This document shows, in pieces, positions 18,082-27,327 of a stretch of 64,000 nucleotides of DNA. The notes under the pieces are model-generated. The model was not told where the DNA came from, searched no databases, and saw nothing but the letters and a program-made list of their open reading frames with translations. Position 1 is the stretch's first letter. Each line of letters begins with the position of its first letter. Made by a program: the position numbers and the translations under genes. The DNA is from Flammeovirgaceae bacterium (GTDB taxonomy: Bacteria > Bacteroidota > Bacteroidia > Cytophagales > Cyclobacteriaceae), in the NCBI GenBank assembly GCA_023251155.1, contig JAHEZH010000005.1, positions 1 to 64,000 of the forward strand, given 5' to 3'.

Positions 18082-19917
18082 TTACCCTTTGTCAAATTCA
18101 ATAATAAATTCCGCTCCTTTGTTTGGCTGCGATTCGCACCAGATTTTTCCATCCATCAGGTCAACGTATTTTTTGACGATGGAAAGCCCCAGTCCCAGTG
18201 AATTTTCTCCATCGGTAGGGCGGGCACTGAGCCGTTGAAATTTCTTAAACAGGTTTTGCAAATCCTCTGGGGTGAGGCCTTGCCCCTGATCACGCACGCT
18301 GATCTGAATTTTGGTATTTGCTGATTTTATACTCACCTCAATCTTTTTCCCTTTCTCTGAAAATTTGATCGCATTGGAAATGAGATTTTCCATGATCTGA
18401 ATAAGAAAAAGAGAATCCCCTTTGATGACCTCCGTTTCAGAAGCAGAAGAAAACACCAGCGTGATTTGTTTCTTTTCCGCGCTCTTCTCAAACGTGCTCA
18501 CCACCTGCCCCACCAGGTTAGTGATGGTGATTTCTTCGATCAGGAGATTAACGCGATTGCTTTCCACGGCATCAATGTCCAGCAGGTTGGTGATCATTTT
18601 ATTGAGCCTTACCGAAGAGTCATTGATTTGCCGGATGATCATTTTCTGATCTTCATTCAACGAAGGGTACGTTAAAAGAAAAACCTGTGCTAATCCCTGC
18701 ACGTGATTGATGGGCGTACGCAGGTCATGCGCCAGTATCTTGATCAGGTTGTTTTTCTCCTCATCAATCGTCATGAGGTGGCGATTTCGTTTTTCCAGCT
18801 GCTCGCTTTTCAGTTCGATGTTTTGCTGCTGTGCTTCAATCTTTTTTTTCTGCTGGTTTCGCTTGCGATAAAGAATAATAATTACCCCCAGGGAAAACAA
18901 CGTAGTGCCGGATAACCCGATCAGCACATTGCGGGCCTGCTCTTCTTTTTCAATTTTCACGGACTTGCTCACCAGGTCTTTTGATTGAATTTCTTTCTCC
19001 TTGGTGAGCAATGCTACCGGTGCGTTTGACTGGCGTGCAAAGTTTTCAACAAATAAATAAAGGTCACGATCAATATAGTGCCCGATGATTTGCTCTGTCT
19101 TTGCCTTGGATTTAGTATCTGCAAAGTAATCGTTCCAGGGCTCGGCCCAGTCGCTGGTTTTAGGATAGATGATGCCATAGCCAGTGCGGATAATCGGAAA
19201 AATATTTTGTCTTCTTACTTTAATGGAAGGATTTTTACTGAACATCATTAAGTAGATGGGCAGATCGATGAAGGCAAAAGAATCATTTCGGTCGGAGATG
19301 CTGGTGACGATGTTTTCGCTGCTGGGAATGTAATGGATAGGGAAGGACAGGTTTTTCTCTTCCCTCAGTTTTTGGAGGTCCTGCTCGTACGTGGTTTCCT
19401 TTATCGCGATGGCTGTCAGTTTTGAGAACAACGCATCAAACTCTTCGGCGCTTTTTACGATGGGAATATTCTGACTTGAGATCAGAACACAAATGTCCTT
19501 CATGTAAGGAGGAGTGAATCCTACCTCTTGTTCTCTTTCCGAAGTAATGGAGAATGCAGATACACCAAAGACTCCTTCCTGGCGGCTATTACGAATGGTG
19601 GCATAGGTATTACCAAAATCGGTTGCTTCCGTCCATTTTACGGTGATGTTTACCCGGTACTTTTCTTTTACATATCTTTTAAATTCTTCGATCAGCTCTA
19701 CTTCAATTCCTTCCATGCGGCCCATTTCATTTTTATAAACAAAAGGGCGCGATTCGTACCAATACACCTCAATTAATCCTTGCTTTGCCTTTTTTACTTC
19801 TTTCCAGGTAAGATGAGCCGTTTTGTTTCGTTGTGATGAAACAGCAAAAGCGATGAGGCAACATGCCATGCTCAGCATGAACCGGGCATGACGATGGTAG
19901 AAAGAGAAGTAGTTCAC
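18082..19917 (-). CDS. sensor histidine kinase with periplasmic solute-binding (SBP_bac_3) domain
   Basis: A 611-residue membrane kinase. N-terminal signal (CCLIAFAVSSQ), a periplasmic SBP_bac_3-like domain (about 40-290: VYWYESRPFVYKNEMGRMEG, VGFTPPYMKDICVLIS), one membrane helix (about 340-358, VLIGLSGTTLFSLGVIIILY), a Gln/Lys-rich coiled coil (about 360-400), then the kinase core: H-box LAHDLRTPINHV (His about 413), N-box NLISNAIKFSEKG, G1 DQGQGL and G2 GLGLSIVKKYV. The sensor half resembles amino-acid-binding or cyclohexadienyl dehydratase-like proteins, so an amino acid ligand is a fair guess. No response regulator is adjacent. The longest frame starts at GTG 19917; ATG 19878 is an alternative. 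Confidence 0.88.
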   Translation of the reverse strand: MNYFSFYHRHARFMLSMACCLIAFAVSSQRNKTAHLTWKEVKKAKQGLIEVYWYESRPFVYKNEMGRMEGIEVELIEEFKRYVKEKYRVNITVKWTEATDFGNTYATIRNSRQEGVFGVSAFSITSEREQEVGFTPPYMKDICVLISSQNIPIVKSAEEFDALFSKLTAIAIKETTYEQDLQKLREEKNLSFPIHYIPSSENIVTSISDRNDSFAFIDLPIYLMMFSKNPSIKVRRQNIFPIIRTGYGIIYPKTSDWAEPWNDYFADTKSKAKTEQIIGHYIDRDLYLFVENFARQSNAPVALLTKEKEIQSKDLVSKSVKIEKEEQARNVLIGLSGTTLFSLGVIIILYRKRNQQKKKIEAQQQNIELKSEQLEKRNRHLMTIDEEKNNLIKILAHDLRTPINHVQGLAQVFLLTYPSLNEDQKMIIRQINDSSVRLNKMITNLLDIDAVESNRVNLLIEEITITNLVGQVVSTFEKSAEKKQITLVFSSASETEVIKGDSLFLIQIMENLISNAIKFSEKGKKIEVSIKSANTKIQISVRDQGQGLTPEDLQNLFKKFQRLSARPTDGENSLGLGLSIVKKYVDLMDGKIWCESQPNKGAEFIIEFDKG

Positions 19918-20014
19918 TTTGGTGGCAGGCTTCGGTTTGGAAATGTAGAGATGATTTACAAGAAAATAAAGCTACGGCCTTCATTTATGGTCGGGAATGA
20001 TTAATGTTAGGGAT

Positions 20015-20449
20015 ATGAATAGGAGAAATGGATTGCTGTTGATCGTGTCATTGGTGTGGTGGAGTGCCAGTGCGCAAACGCTGGATGAAATCACCAGTAT
20101 TGAGTTCCTCACCGCTACGCGCGGCTACCAGAAGCAGGTCACCATGACCAGTAAAACGCTGACTATTAAAACCGAAGACCATCGCCGGCAGGGTAAGGCA
20201 CCGGTGGTCCGCGAGATGAAGAAGTCCGATTGGGATAGCCTGCTGCACTCCTTAAAAGATGTTCCGCTTGCTGAAATCCCGCTTTTAAAGTCACCTTCCA
20301 TGCAACGCGCTTCTGATGGCGCGCGGTCGTCTTCCATCTCCATTACCACCAAAGAAGGAGCGATCTGGAGCCACGAATTTGACAACGAAAGACCCCACGA
20401 AAAACTGCAACCGCTAATCAATGTGATAACAGCATTAGACAAGGATTAA
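20015..20449 (+). CDS. small exported protein of unknown function
   Basis: About 144 residues from the ATG at 20015, which has AGGGATATG upstream and opens directly into a signal peptide (GLLLIVSLVWWSASAQ). An ATG at 19997 would add six residues. The mature part has no cysteines and shows SITTKEGAIWSHEFDNE and a C-terminal LINVITALDKD. I recognise no family. It is divergent from the histidine kinase, with about 100 bases between, and is followed by another small exported protein. Confidence 0.65.
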   Translation: MNRRNGLLLIVSLVWWSASAQTLDEITSIEFLTATRGYQKQVTMTSKTLTIKTEDHRRQGKAPVVREMKKSDWDSLLHSLKDVPLAEIPLLKSPSMQRASDGARSSSISITTKEGAIWSHEFDNERPHEKLQPLINVITALDKD

Positions 20450-20519
20450 ATATCTCCGAAATCGATTGAAATGATGTTTTGTTTCGGTAAATTTCTCTCC
20501 TACCAAACTATTCGGAGCC

Positions 20520-20981
20520 ATGAAAAAGAGAGTTGTGATTTTTGCACTTACCTTGTTGGCCTTACCGGTACTGGCACAGAAAAAAGTCAGTGAAGTCGAT
20601 GCAATCAAAGCTGCTATCGAGAAAGAATCAAATGCATTTTTTGAAATCAACCATGATGCCTGGATGGACAGCTGGGTACATGCTCCTTACTCCTACTGGT
20701 CGTTTGTCGACTCGGAGGGTATGAGTCATTACGAAGGGTGGGATGCCATCGAGATCGGATTCAATGACTATTTCATTACCTCCAAGCCCAGCAACTCTAA
20801 AATTGAACGGCAGTGGCTGGAGACGCGGGTGTATGGTACGGGTGCTTTTGTTCGTTTCAAACAACGCATCATTACCAACGGTGTACCCGGAGTGGAGCAA
20901 ACAGAGATACGCATTTTAGAAAAAGATAAAGACAAGAAAGACTGGAAGATTGTACTGGTGGGTGTGCTGAAGAAGAGCTGA
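20520..20981 (+). CDS. exported NTF2-like (SnoaL/DUF4440-type) protein
   Basis: A 153-residue protein with a Sec signal (VVIFALTLLALPVLAQ). The mature part has the length and pattern of an NTF2-like cone fold: a first helix AIKAAIEKESNAFFEINHDAW, a central YSYWSFVDSEGMSHYEGWD and C-terminal strands ending in WKIVLVGVLKK. Such proteins are often small ligand-binding or enzyme domains; the role is unknown. It is followed by a good intrinsic terminator. Confidence 0.7.
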   Translation: MKKRVVIFALTLLALPVLAQKKVSEVDAIKAAIEKESNAFFEINHDAWMDSWVHAPYSYWSFVDSEGMSHYEGWDAIEIGFNDYFITSKPSNSKIERQWLETRVYGTGAFVRFKQRIITNGVPGVEQTEIRILEKDKDKKDWKIVLVGVLKKS

Positions 20982-21008
20982 TGCCGGAACCCGGAGGCGG
21001 TTAATGTG

Positions 21009-21042
21009 AAGCTGTTGCGGATTAAGCGACAGCTTTCTTTTT
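21009..21042 (+). terminator. intrinsic terminator after the NTF2-like gene
   Basis: AAGCTGTTGC (21009-21018) pairs with GCGACAGCTT (21026-21035), 10 bp with one wobble, followed by TTCTTTTT on the plus strand. Confidence 0.8.
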
Positions 21043-21072
21043 GTAATGCGATTTCAATAGTAGTTTAGCCGT

Positions 21073-21915
21073 ATGAAGAGAGAAGAACAGATTTCCTTAT
21101 TGCTTGCTGCTTGGTTTGCCTATTCGCTATACCGATGGTCAATTACACTATCTACCATCTTTTCAGGCAGTGGTCTTTTGGGTTTCTCCTTCCAGATGAT
21201 TTTTTATTGCTTAACACTATTGATCGGTGTGGGTGGCTTGCTTCAATTCTACTTCAGCCGATTTAAAAAATCACAACTACTGCGGCTTTATCTTATTTAT
21301 GTGCTGGTAAGCTCATTGCTGGGATATATTCCTTCTGTTGCGCGTTTGTTTATGGGGGGTGATGAGTCATCCCTGTTTTTCATTCCTTTGATGATAGAAA
21401 CGGCCGAACTGGTGATTAGCTTCTTTGCTTTATCCGTGCTGGCCACACATCGCACTCCCCGTGTACAGCAAAGTACCCAGGAGGACGGATTCGTTACCCT
21501 GCATTATGTGCCGGTATCAAAAGGTACACGATTCTTAAACCGGTTATTCGATGCCCTGCTGTTCATACTGATTATTTATCATTCATATCAATGGTGGGCG
21601 TACACATTCGAGTCGTTCTTTGACAACACCGGATATGAAGTAGTGCAGTTTATGATTGTACTCCTTGAGTATTTCCTGATGGTAGTGTACTATCTGATCA
21701 TGGAATATTTTTTCCATACTTCATTTGGGAAGGTATTTACCCAAACCACCGTGATCAATGCGCAGGGAGGTTACCCTTCTTTTACTACTACATTGGTTCG
21801 TTCACTCTGCCGGTTGATTCCTTTTGACTCACTTTCTTTTTTATTCGGCAACGGTAGTGGGTGGCACGATCGCTTAAGCAATACGGGAGTTGTGGAGGAT
21901 AAGTATGTGGATTAA
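21073..21915 (+). CDS. RDD-family membrane protein (copy 1)
   Basis: A 280-residue inner-membrane protein with about six hydrophobic segments. The C-terminal half matches the RDD family (PF06271): RFLNRLFDALLFI, then MEYFFHTSFGKVFTQTTVIN (the FxTSxGK signature) and SLCRLIPFDSLSFLF with GWHDRLSNTGVV. The N-terminal half adds three or four helices not typical of a minimal RDD protein. The family role is unsettled (transport or ion antiport has been proposed). It is 22 bases from a clear paralogue. Confidence 0.8.
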   Translation: MKREEQISLLLAAWFAYSLYRWSITLSTIFSGSGLLGFSFQMIFYCLTLLIGVGGLLQFYFSRFKKSQLLRLYLIYVLVSSLLGYIPSVARLFMGGDESSLFFIPLMIETAELVISFFALSVLATHRTPRVQQSTQEDGFVTLHYVPVSKGTRFLNRLFDALLFILIIYHSYQWWAYTFESFFDNTGYEVVQFMIVLLEYFLMVVYYLIMEYFFHTSFGKVFTQTTVINAQGGYPSFTTTLVRSLCRLIPFDSLSFLFGNGSGWHDRLSNTGVVEDKYVD

Positions 21916-21936
21916 TTTATTTAGTAACTTATAGTT

Positions 21937-22800
21937 GTGAAAAAAGAACAAATAGTAGCGTTGTTACTCTCATCGGTTTTTGCTTACCGAACTATTCGCT
22001 GGCTGATAACTATTTACCAAACCAGTATGGAATATCATTACATACGTATGGAAACCATTCTCCATTTTGGTTTGCACCTGGCAGGTATTGCTGCATTGAT
22101 TCAATACTTCGCCACCGCCTACAAACGTTCACAGTTTCTGCGTGCCTATCTGGTTTATCTCATCGTCATTATTTCAGTGGACCTGATTATTTCCTCTCTG
22201 ATATTAACCACTTCTTTAGAAGAATCGAATCGCACCGCAAGGCTCACTGCGTATGTGATAGAGCTGGTTGAGATAATATTGTCATGTCTTTTGCTGAGTT
22301 TTTTGAAAAATAACAGAACACCTCAGGTATCGATTACTAAAAATGAAAACGGTGAACCTGTTAGTCATTATATTCCGGCATCTTTGCTTCAGCGTTTTTT
22401 CAACAGAGTGCTGGATATAGCATTGTTGGGGTATGTGGCTTATGCGAATTATGATTGGTGGCGCTATGTTGTTGAATCAATGCAGTATGAAATTCCTTAT
22501 GGTGTTATATTTTTAACACATCCTTTTTTATTGTATGTTGTTTTAATAATCTATTACGTAGTAATGGAATATGCTTTTCGTACTTCGTTTGGTAAGATCA
22601 TCACCGGTACTACCATTATTCGCGCGGCAGGTGGCTATCCTGGATTAGGGGCTATCATTGGTCGCACTTTCTGTCGTTTCCTTCCGGCTAACTCGATTTC
22701 ATTTTTCTTTTATGATGACGAAAGAGGATGGCAAGATAGATTGAGTGGAACGGGTGTGGTGGAGGAAAGATACTTGTATCAACCGGATTTTATTGAGTAA
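21937..22800 (+). CDS. RDD-family membrane protein (copy 2)
   Basis: A 287-residue paralogue of the preceding gene with the same layout. It starts at GTG 21937 (VKKEQIVALLLSSVFAYRTI, aligned with the start of copy 1). RDD marks: RFFNRVLDIALLGYVAY, MEYAFRTSFGKIITGTTIIR and FCRFLPANSISFFFYDDE with WQDRLSGTGVVEE. The Asp of the IPFD motif in copy 1 is Asn here (LPANSISF), a difference at a normally conserved polar site. The two genes are probably co-transcribed. Confidence 0.8.
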   Translation: MKKEQIVALLLSSVFAYRTIRWLITIYQTSMEYHYIRMETILHFGLHLAGIAALIQYFATAYKRSQFLRAYLVYLIVIISVDLIISSLILTTSLEESNRTARLTAYVIELVEIILSCLLLSFLKNNRTPQVSITKNENGEPVSHYIPASLLQRFFNRVLDIALLGYVAYANYDWWRYVVESMQYEIPYGVIFLTHPFLLYVVLIIYYVVMEYAFRTSFGKIITGTTIIRAAGGYPGLGAIIGRTFCRFLPANSISFFFYDDERGWQDRLSGTGVVEERYLYQPDFIE

Positions 22801-22861
22801 AACCGAATCATCTTTTTTGTTAATTAATTATAGTATTTTCAATCACGATAGCCATTATTGA

Positions 22862-25309
22862 ATGCAGCTACGGATTTATTTTTTTATTCTGTTTGTTACT
22901 TCCTATTACCCAACTGTCTTTGCTCAGAAGATTTCAGGTGCTCTTTATGATAGCATTACCCATCAGCCTGTAGCCTTTGCTTACCTTACCTTAGATGATC
23001 ATCGTACGGGCACTGCCACCGATATCGATGGGAAATATATACTTAACCTGTCGCAGGGATATACCGGTAATGTTACCATTAGTCACATCAGTTATCAAAC
23101 CAGAGTAATAGCAGCCGCTTCGTTGGCACGAACTCCCCATCGGATTTTAACGGCTGCCCGAAATCAATTACAGGAATTTGTTTTTAAAGCAGGTGAAAAT
23201 CCCGCCTGGGGTATTATTCGAAAAGTGGTGGCCAACCGGCAAAAGCATGATCCCAAAAATCTGGACACCTATCAATACACTGCTTATAACAAAGTGACGG
23301 CCGCCTTATTAGGAAAAGCATTGAATATCGATTCACTGCTGCTGTTGGCAACGGTTAATGAAAAGCCATTGAATAAACAGCAGCGCGAGATGATTGAAAT
23401 GGAGAACCTGGCTGAGAAACAACATGTGTTTATGTCGGAATCCGTAACGGAAGAGAAATTCAAAGCCCCCAACAAGAATTTTGAAAAACTGCTCACTTAT
23501 AAAATCTCCGGCTTCAACTCTCCTTTGTTTGCTTCGCTGCCCACCGACTATCAACCTTTTGGATTGTACGATGAGCAGATTAAAATCGTAGCGCAGGATT
23601 ATCTGAATCCTGTTTCAAAGAACAGCTGGAACAAATATGATTTTGAACTGACCGATACGCTTTACAATGAAAGCGATTCCATCTATGTGATTTCGTATGA
23701 ACCGTTAAAAGGATCCACTTTCAATTCACTCAAAGGGCAGTTGTCGATCAGCACCCGCGGTTATGCCATTAAAAATATCATCGCCGAATCCACGGACCGG
23801 TTTGCCAAGATTGGCTTCCGTGTACAGCAGAATTATGAGCTGGTGAATGATAGATGGTTTCCTTCCCAGCTGAACACGGATCTCTTCTTTCGTGAGTATA
23901 AATTTAATCATCGTGCACTTACTATGCAGGTGCGAAGCTATCTCTCCAGCATTAGCATTAATATCCCCATGGAGGCAAAAACATTTGAAGGAGTAGGGGT
24001 GGAGCTCACGGCCACACCGGATAGTGTATTGCTGAATAAAAGCCGTACCGTGCCCCTTGAAAACAAAGACCTGCTTACCTACACGTTTTATGATTCCGTT
24101 AGCTCTTCGATGAAAGCATTAAAGATCATTGACCATGCGATAGAAGGATTGGCCAATGGCGTTATTCCTGTTGGTCAGATGGATGTGGATTTATCGCGCC
24201 TGTTCAAGTTCAATCGCTATGAGCGTGGGCGTATTGGTATCGGACTTCAGACAGGGCCTTCTTTTTCCCAGCGTGTTCGCACAGGGGCCTGGGCGGGCTA
24301 TGGAATAAAAGATGAACGCCTGAAGTATGGTGGATTTTTTCAGCTTAACATCAATCAGGCGAAGCAGATGTACGTGCGGGCCAGTTACGCCAATACCATT
24401 ACGGAACAAGGTGCTCAGCATTTCTTTGAAGAAATACCACGGATCAGCAGCCTGGTGTTGCGCGACTGGGCGGCATCGCGTTTTGATCGCACGGAGAGCT
24501 TTACACTAAAAGCCGGATCACGGGTATTCCGCAACTGGAACGTGCATGTATCCGGAATACGAACGAGCATTCACCCCATTTTCCCCTATTCCTTAATCAA
24601 AGGCGGTGAAGAGAACTACGCCTTTCAGCTTTCTGAAGCTGCGCTGGAAATCAATTATGCGGCTAAACAGAAAACCTATAGCATGAACGGCCGCTATGCC
24701 ATGAATGGATTCCAGTTTCCGATTGTATCACTGCGTATGACGCAGGCGCTGCCCGATGTAGTGCAGAGTGATCACTTCACCTACACGCGTTATGATGTGC
24801 TGCTTGCTGATCGCTGGAAGCACCGCCGGTTGGGTGTAACCAGTGTTACCTTTTGCGCCGGATTTCAGGAAGGGATAGCGCCTCTCAGCAAAATGTACTT
24901 TGGCCGTGGAGTGAAACAAAGTACCTATGAGGTGGAAGGATTCTTTCAAACCATGGGTATCTACGAATTTGTAGCGGATAATTATGTTAATCTCTTTGTC
25001 AAACAAAATGTCGGCAATGTCTTCTACAATATAAAATACAGTAAGCCTGAACTGATGCTGAGCCAGGGAGTGGGCTATGGTATAATTCGGAACCAGGTTA
25101 ATCGTGATGCAGATAAGCACTTATTCTCCTCGTATGAAAAAGGCTACTTTGAGTCGGGAGTTACGCTGCGTAATCTGATCCGCTTCAATTATTTCAATGT
25201 AGCGTTTATTGGCTTTGGTGCAGGAGTGTATTACCGCTATGGGTACTATCAATTACCGGATGCCATCGATAACTTCAAGCTGAAGATGGACTTGAGTATT
25301 TCATTCTAA
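22862..25309 (+). CDS. DUF5686 outer-membrane protein with CarboxypepD_reg-like domain
   Basis: An 815-residue protein. Signal peptide (YFFILFVTSYYPTVFAQ), then a CarboxypepD_reg-like beta-sandwich (about 22-105: ISGALYDSITHQPVAFAYLT, TATDIDGKYILNL). The rest matches DUF5686: a region with KYDFELTDTLYNESDSIYVI and SFNSLKGQLSIS, then about 350 C-terminal residues of alternating beta strands ending in an aromatic LKMDLSISF, the mark of an outer-membrane barrel. It probably inserts in the outer membrane. Function is unknown, and it is not a SusC-type transporter because a plug domain and SusD partner are absent. Confidence 0.85.
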   Translation: MQLRIYFFILFVTSYYPTVFAQKISGALYDSITHQPVAFAYLTLDDHRTGTATDIDGKYILNLSQGYTGNVTISHISYQTRVIAAASLARTPHRILTAARNQLQEFVFKAGENPAWGIIRKVVANRQKHDPKNLDTYQYTAYNKVTAALLGKALNIDSLLLLATVNEKPLNKQQREMIEMENLAEKQHVFMSESVTEEKFKAPNKNFEKLLTYKISGFNSPLFASLPTDYQPFGLYDEQIKIVAQDYLNPVSKNSWNKYDFELTDTLYNESDSIYVISYEPLKGSTFNSLKGQLSISTRGYAIKNIIAESTDRFAKIGFRVQQNYELVNDRWFPSQLNTDLFFREYKFNHRALTMQVRSYLSSISINIPMEAKTFEGVGVELTATPDSVLLNKSRTVPLENKDLLTYTFYDSVSSSMKALKIIDHAIEGLANGVIPVGQMDVDLSRLFKFNRYERGRIGIGLQTGPSFSQRVRTGAWAGYGIKDERLKYGGFFQLNINQAKQMYVRASYANTITEQGAQHFFEEIPRISSLVLRDWAASRFDRTESFTLKAGSRVFRNWNVHVSGIRTSIHPIFPYSLIKGGEENYAFQLSEAALEINYAAKQKTYSMNGRYAMNGFQFPIVSLRMTQALPDVVQSDHFTYTRYDVLLADRWKHRRLGVTSVTFCAGFQEGIAPLSKMYFGRGVKQSTYEVEGFFQTMGIYEFVADNYVNLFVKQNVGNVFYNIKYSKPELMLSQGVGYGIIRNQVNRDADKHLFSSYEKGYFESGVTLRNLIRFNYFNVAFIGFGAGVYYRYGYYQLPDAIDNFKLKMDLSISF

Positions 25310-25321
25310 GGAATACAAAAT

Positions 25322-25358
25322 ATAAATGTCATTGCACGATGAGTGCAATGACATTTAT
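25322..25358. terminator. bidirectional intrinsic terminator
   Basis: ATAAATGTCATTGCAC (25322-25337) and GTGCAATGACATTTAT (25343-25358) form a perfect 16-bp stem with loop GATGA between convergent genes. Confidence 0.85.
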
Positions 25359-25376
25359 CAATCAAGAGAACGAGAA

Positions 25377-26096
25377 TTACTTCTGCGCTCCGAATACTTT
25401 CTTCAACAGCTCCGTAGTTCGCGCCCCCGGATTCTCGCGAATGTTCTTTTCTTCTTTCGCAATCATAAAGAATAAACCGTCAGCAGCTTTGTCGGTAGCA
25501 TAGTCATCCAGGTTCGGATTTACTTTCGTTACCAACGGAATTTTATTGTACGCAGTCACCAGGTCTTTGTAGTACTTTGTCGCGTTCACTTTATTCAACG
25601 ATGCCTGAATGATCGGTTTGAATTTTCCTTTCAATGGAGTAGAAGTGGTTTTAATCAGGTATTGTGTGGCGGCATTTTGCTCACCTTTCAATATCGACCA
25701 GGCATCCTGTATGGTCATTTCTTTTACCGCAGTCACGAAAATGGGTTTGGCTTCCTTAGCGGCATCTTCCGCAGCACGATTCAAAGAAGTAATGAATTTA
25801 TCCACTTCACCTCCCATACCGATAGCACGCAGCTTGGTTTCTACCTGTTGTACTTCCGGAGGGAATGGAATTTTGATTTCCGCATTTTTAAGATAGCCAT
25901 CTACCTGCGATACCAGGTCAGATCCCTTGGATACTCCATTGGTCAGCGCTTCTTTCAAACCGGCGGCCACTTCTTCGGTAGAAACACTTCCGGTAGCGCT
26001 GGATACTTTTTCTTTCAGTTTCTTCAGGTTGATTTGGGCCATAGCCGATGTAGCAGCGATACATAATGCGAGGGCAAACGGGAATACTTTTTTCAT
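25377..26096 (-). CDS. DUF4197 exported protein
   Basis: A 239-residue protein with a signal peptide (FALALCIAATSAMAQ) and a DUF4197 domain covering nearly all of the rest. Typical patches: TEEVAAGLKEALTNGVSKG, IKIPFPPEVQQVETKLRAIG, MTIQDAWSILKGEQNAATQY and a C-terminal DYATDKAADGLFFMIAKEE. It is predicted mostly helical and periplasmic. No function is known for the family. A single gene with its own terminator. Confidence 0.9.
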   Translation of the reverse strand: MKKVFPFALALCIAATSAMAQINLKKLKEKVSSATGSVSTEEVAAGLKEALTNGVSKGSDLVSQVDGYLKNAEIKIPFPPEVQQVETKLRAIGMGGEVDKFITSLNRAAEDAAKEAKPIFVTAVKEMTIQDAWSILKGEQNAATQYLIKTTSTPLKGKFKPIIQASLNKVNATKYYKDLVTAYNKIPLVTKVNPNLDDYATDKAADGLFFMIAKEEKNIRENPGARTTELLKKVFGAQK

Positions 26097-26271
26097 CTGT
26101 TACTAATTATTTTTCAATGGTCACACGGAATACACCAGGGTTGATTTATCGTCCTTTGAGATACGCAGTGCATGGCTATTTCACGGGATTCATTTTCAGT
26201 CATCAAGGTAACGATACCGCTGATGATAATACTACAAGAATAGCCGAAAATTATACCAATACGGGTTTCAA

Positions 26272-27195
26272 TCAGACGAAACGCTGCTGGTAGCCTTTGG
26301 GCGTTAAGCCAGTCTCTTTTTTGAAGATGCGGATGAAATAACTGAGGCTCTGGAAACCGGCCATGAAACAGACTTCGGTCACTTGTACCATCGGATTATG
26401 CAGGTATTCCTTCGCCAGTTTGATGCGTTCTCTTAAAATATAATCGGCAGGAGAGTAGCCGAACTCTTCTTTAAACTTTCGGAAAAAATTAGCGCGACTC
26501 ATGGATGCTTTTTCATGAAGCCCCTCCAGGTTGATCTTTTCCCGGATATTTTCTTTGATGTATTGGATAACATGGGCAAAGCGATGACTCGATGCCAGCC
26601 GGGCGTAGTTCGACTCGAACAACTGGCGTGCCTGCGTTTGCATCAGGCGTACCAGCAATTCGCGCAAAGCGAGACCGGCCAATACATCTTTTTCTTTTGC
26701 ATGTTCTTTTATGCTGATGCGGATGAGCCGGTTGATGATGTCAGCCAGTTCCTGATTATTGATCAGATGGAAGATCGATTCATCCACATGCCAGCGGTCT
26801 TTGGATTCCACTTTAGGAAAGCGCTCATTCAATAAATTGATGGTACTTAAAATCTGGTCGCTGGAGATCGCCAGTGCAATACATTGAGTAGGATTATCTG
26901 ACCGGGCTTCAGGAAAGTCAATCTTCATGATTTCGTTGGGGGGCACAATCACCGATTCACCCGGCAGGTAATCAAAGCCCTCTTTATTAAAGAGATGCAT
27001 GACCTTCTTTCCGCGCAGCATACTGGTCAGCACCAGGTCGCCAAACATCAAATTGACGTTCTCTGCCTGCTGATACGTTTCGAAAACATTCAGCTCACAA
27101 TTTTCAAGCGTAAACGAAGAACGGTTTTCCACCAGCGTGAAAAGCGAGCGTTCGTCTTTGAGGTGAACGGTTTGTAAGTGTCTGCCGACTTCCAT
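26272..27195 (-). CDS. AraC-family transcriptional regulator
   Basis: A 307-residue regulator. The N-terminal part (about 1-190) looks like the AraC_N ligand-binding type (FDYLPGESVIVPPNEIMKID), and the C-terminal 100 residues carry the double helix-turn-helix: IKENIREKINLEGLHEKASM, FFRKFKEEFGYSPADYI, VTEVCFMAGFQSLSYFIRIF and KKETGLTPKGY. It is divergent from the aldehyde dehydrogenase gene with about 130 bases between, so it probably controls that gene and perhaps itself. A 14-base palindrome lies just upstream of its start. Confidence 0.9.
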   Translation of the reverse strand: MEVGRHLQTVHLKDERSLFTLVENRSSFTLENCELNVFETYQQAENVNLMFGDLVLTSMLRGKKVMHLFNKEGFDYLPGESVIVPPNEIMKIDFPEARSDNPTQCIALAISSDQILSTINLLNERFPKVESKDRWHVDESIFHLINNQELADIINRLIRISIKEHAKEKDVLAGLALRELLVRLMQTQARQLFESNYARLASSHRFAHVIQYIKENIREKINLEGLHEKASMSRANFFRKFKEEFGYSPADYILRERIKLAKEYLHNPMVQVTEVCFMAGFQSLSYFIRIFKKETGLTPKGYQQRFV

Positions 27196-27206
27196 GCTGT
27201 GAAATG

Positions 27207-27220
27207 TACAAAATTTTGTA
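27207..27220. promoter_or_regulatory. perfect 14-base palindrome in the AraC/ALDH intergenic region
   Basis: TACAAAATTTTGTA is its own reverse complement and lies 12 bases upstream of the AraC start codon. It could be an operator for autoregulation or overlap the regulator's promoter. AraC proteins usually bind direct repeats, so the link is tentative. Confidence 0.4.
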
Positions 27221-27327
27221 GAAAACGATTGAAATTGGACTATTAGTATGCTTTTTGATACTGGTGGATCAGTTTTTCGCCTTTCAGCGGCTCACTTTTG
27301 ATTCCATTAATTAAACCAAACAGCGAT

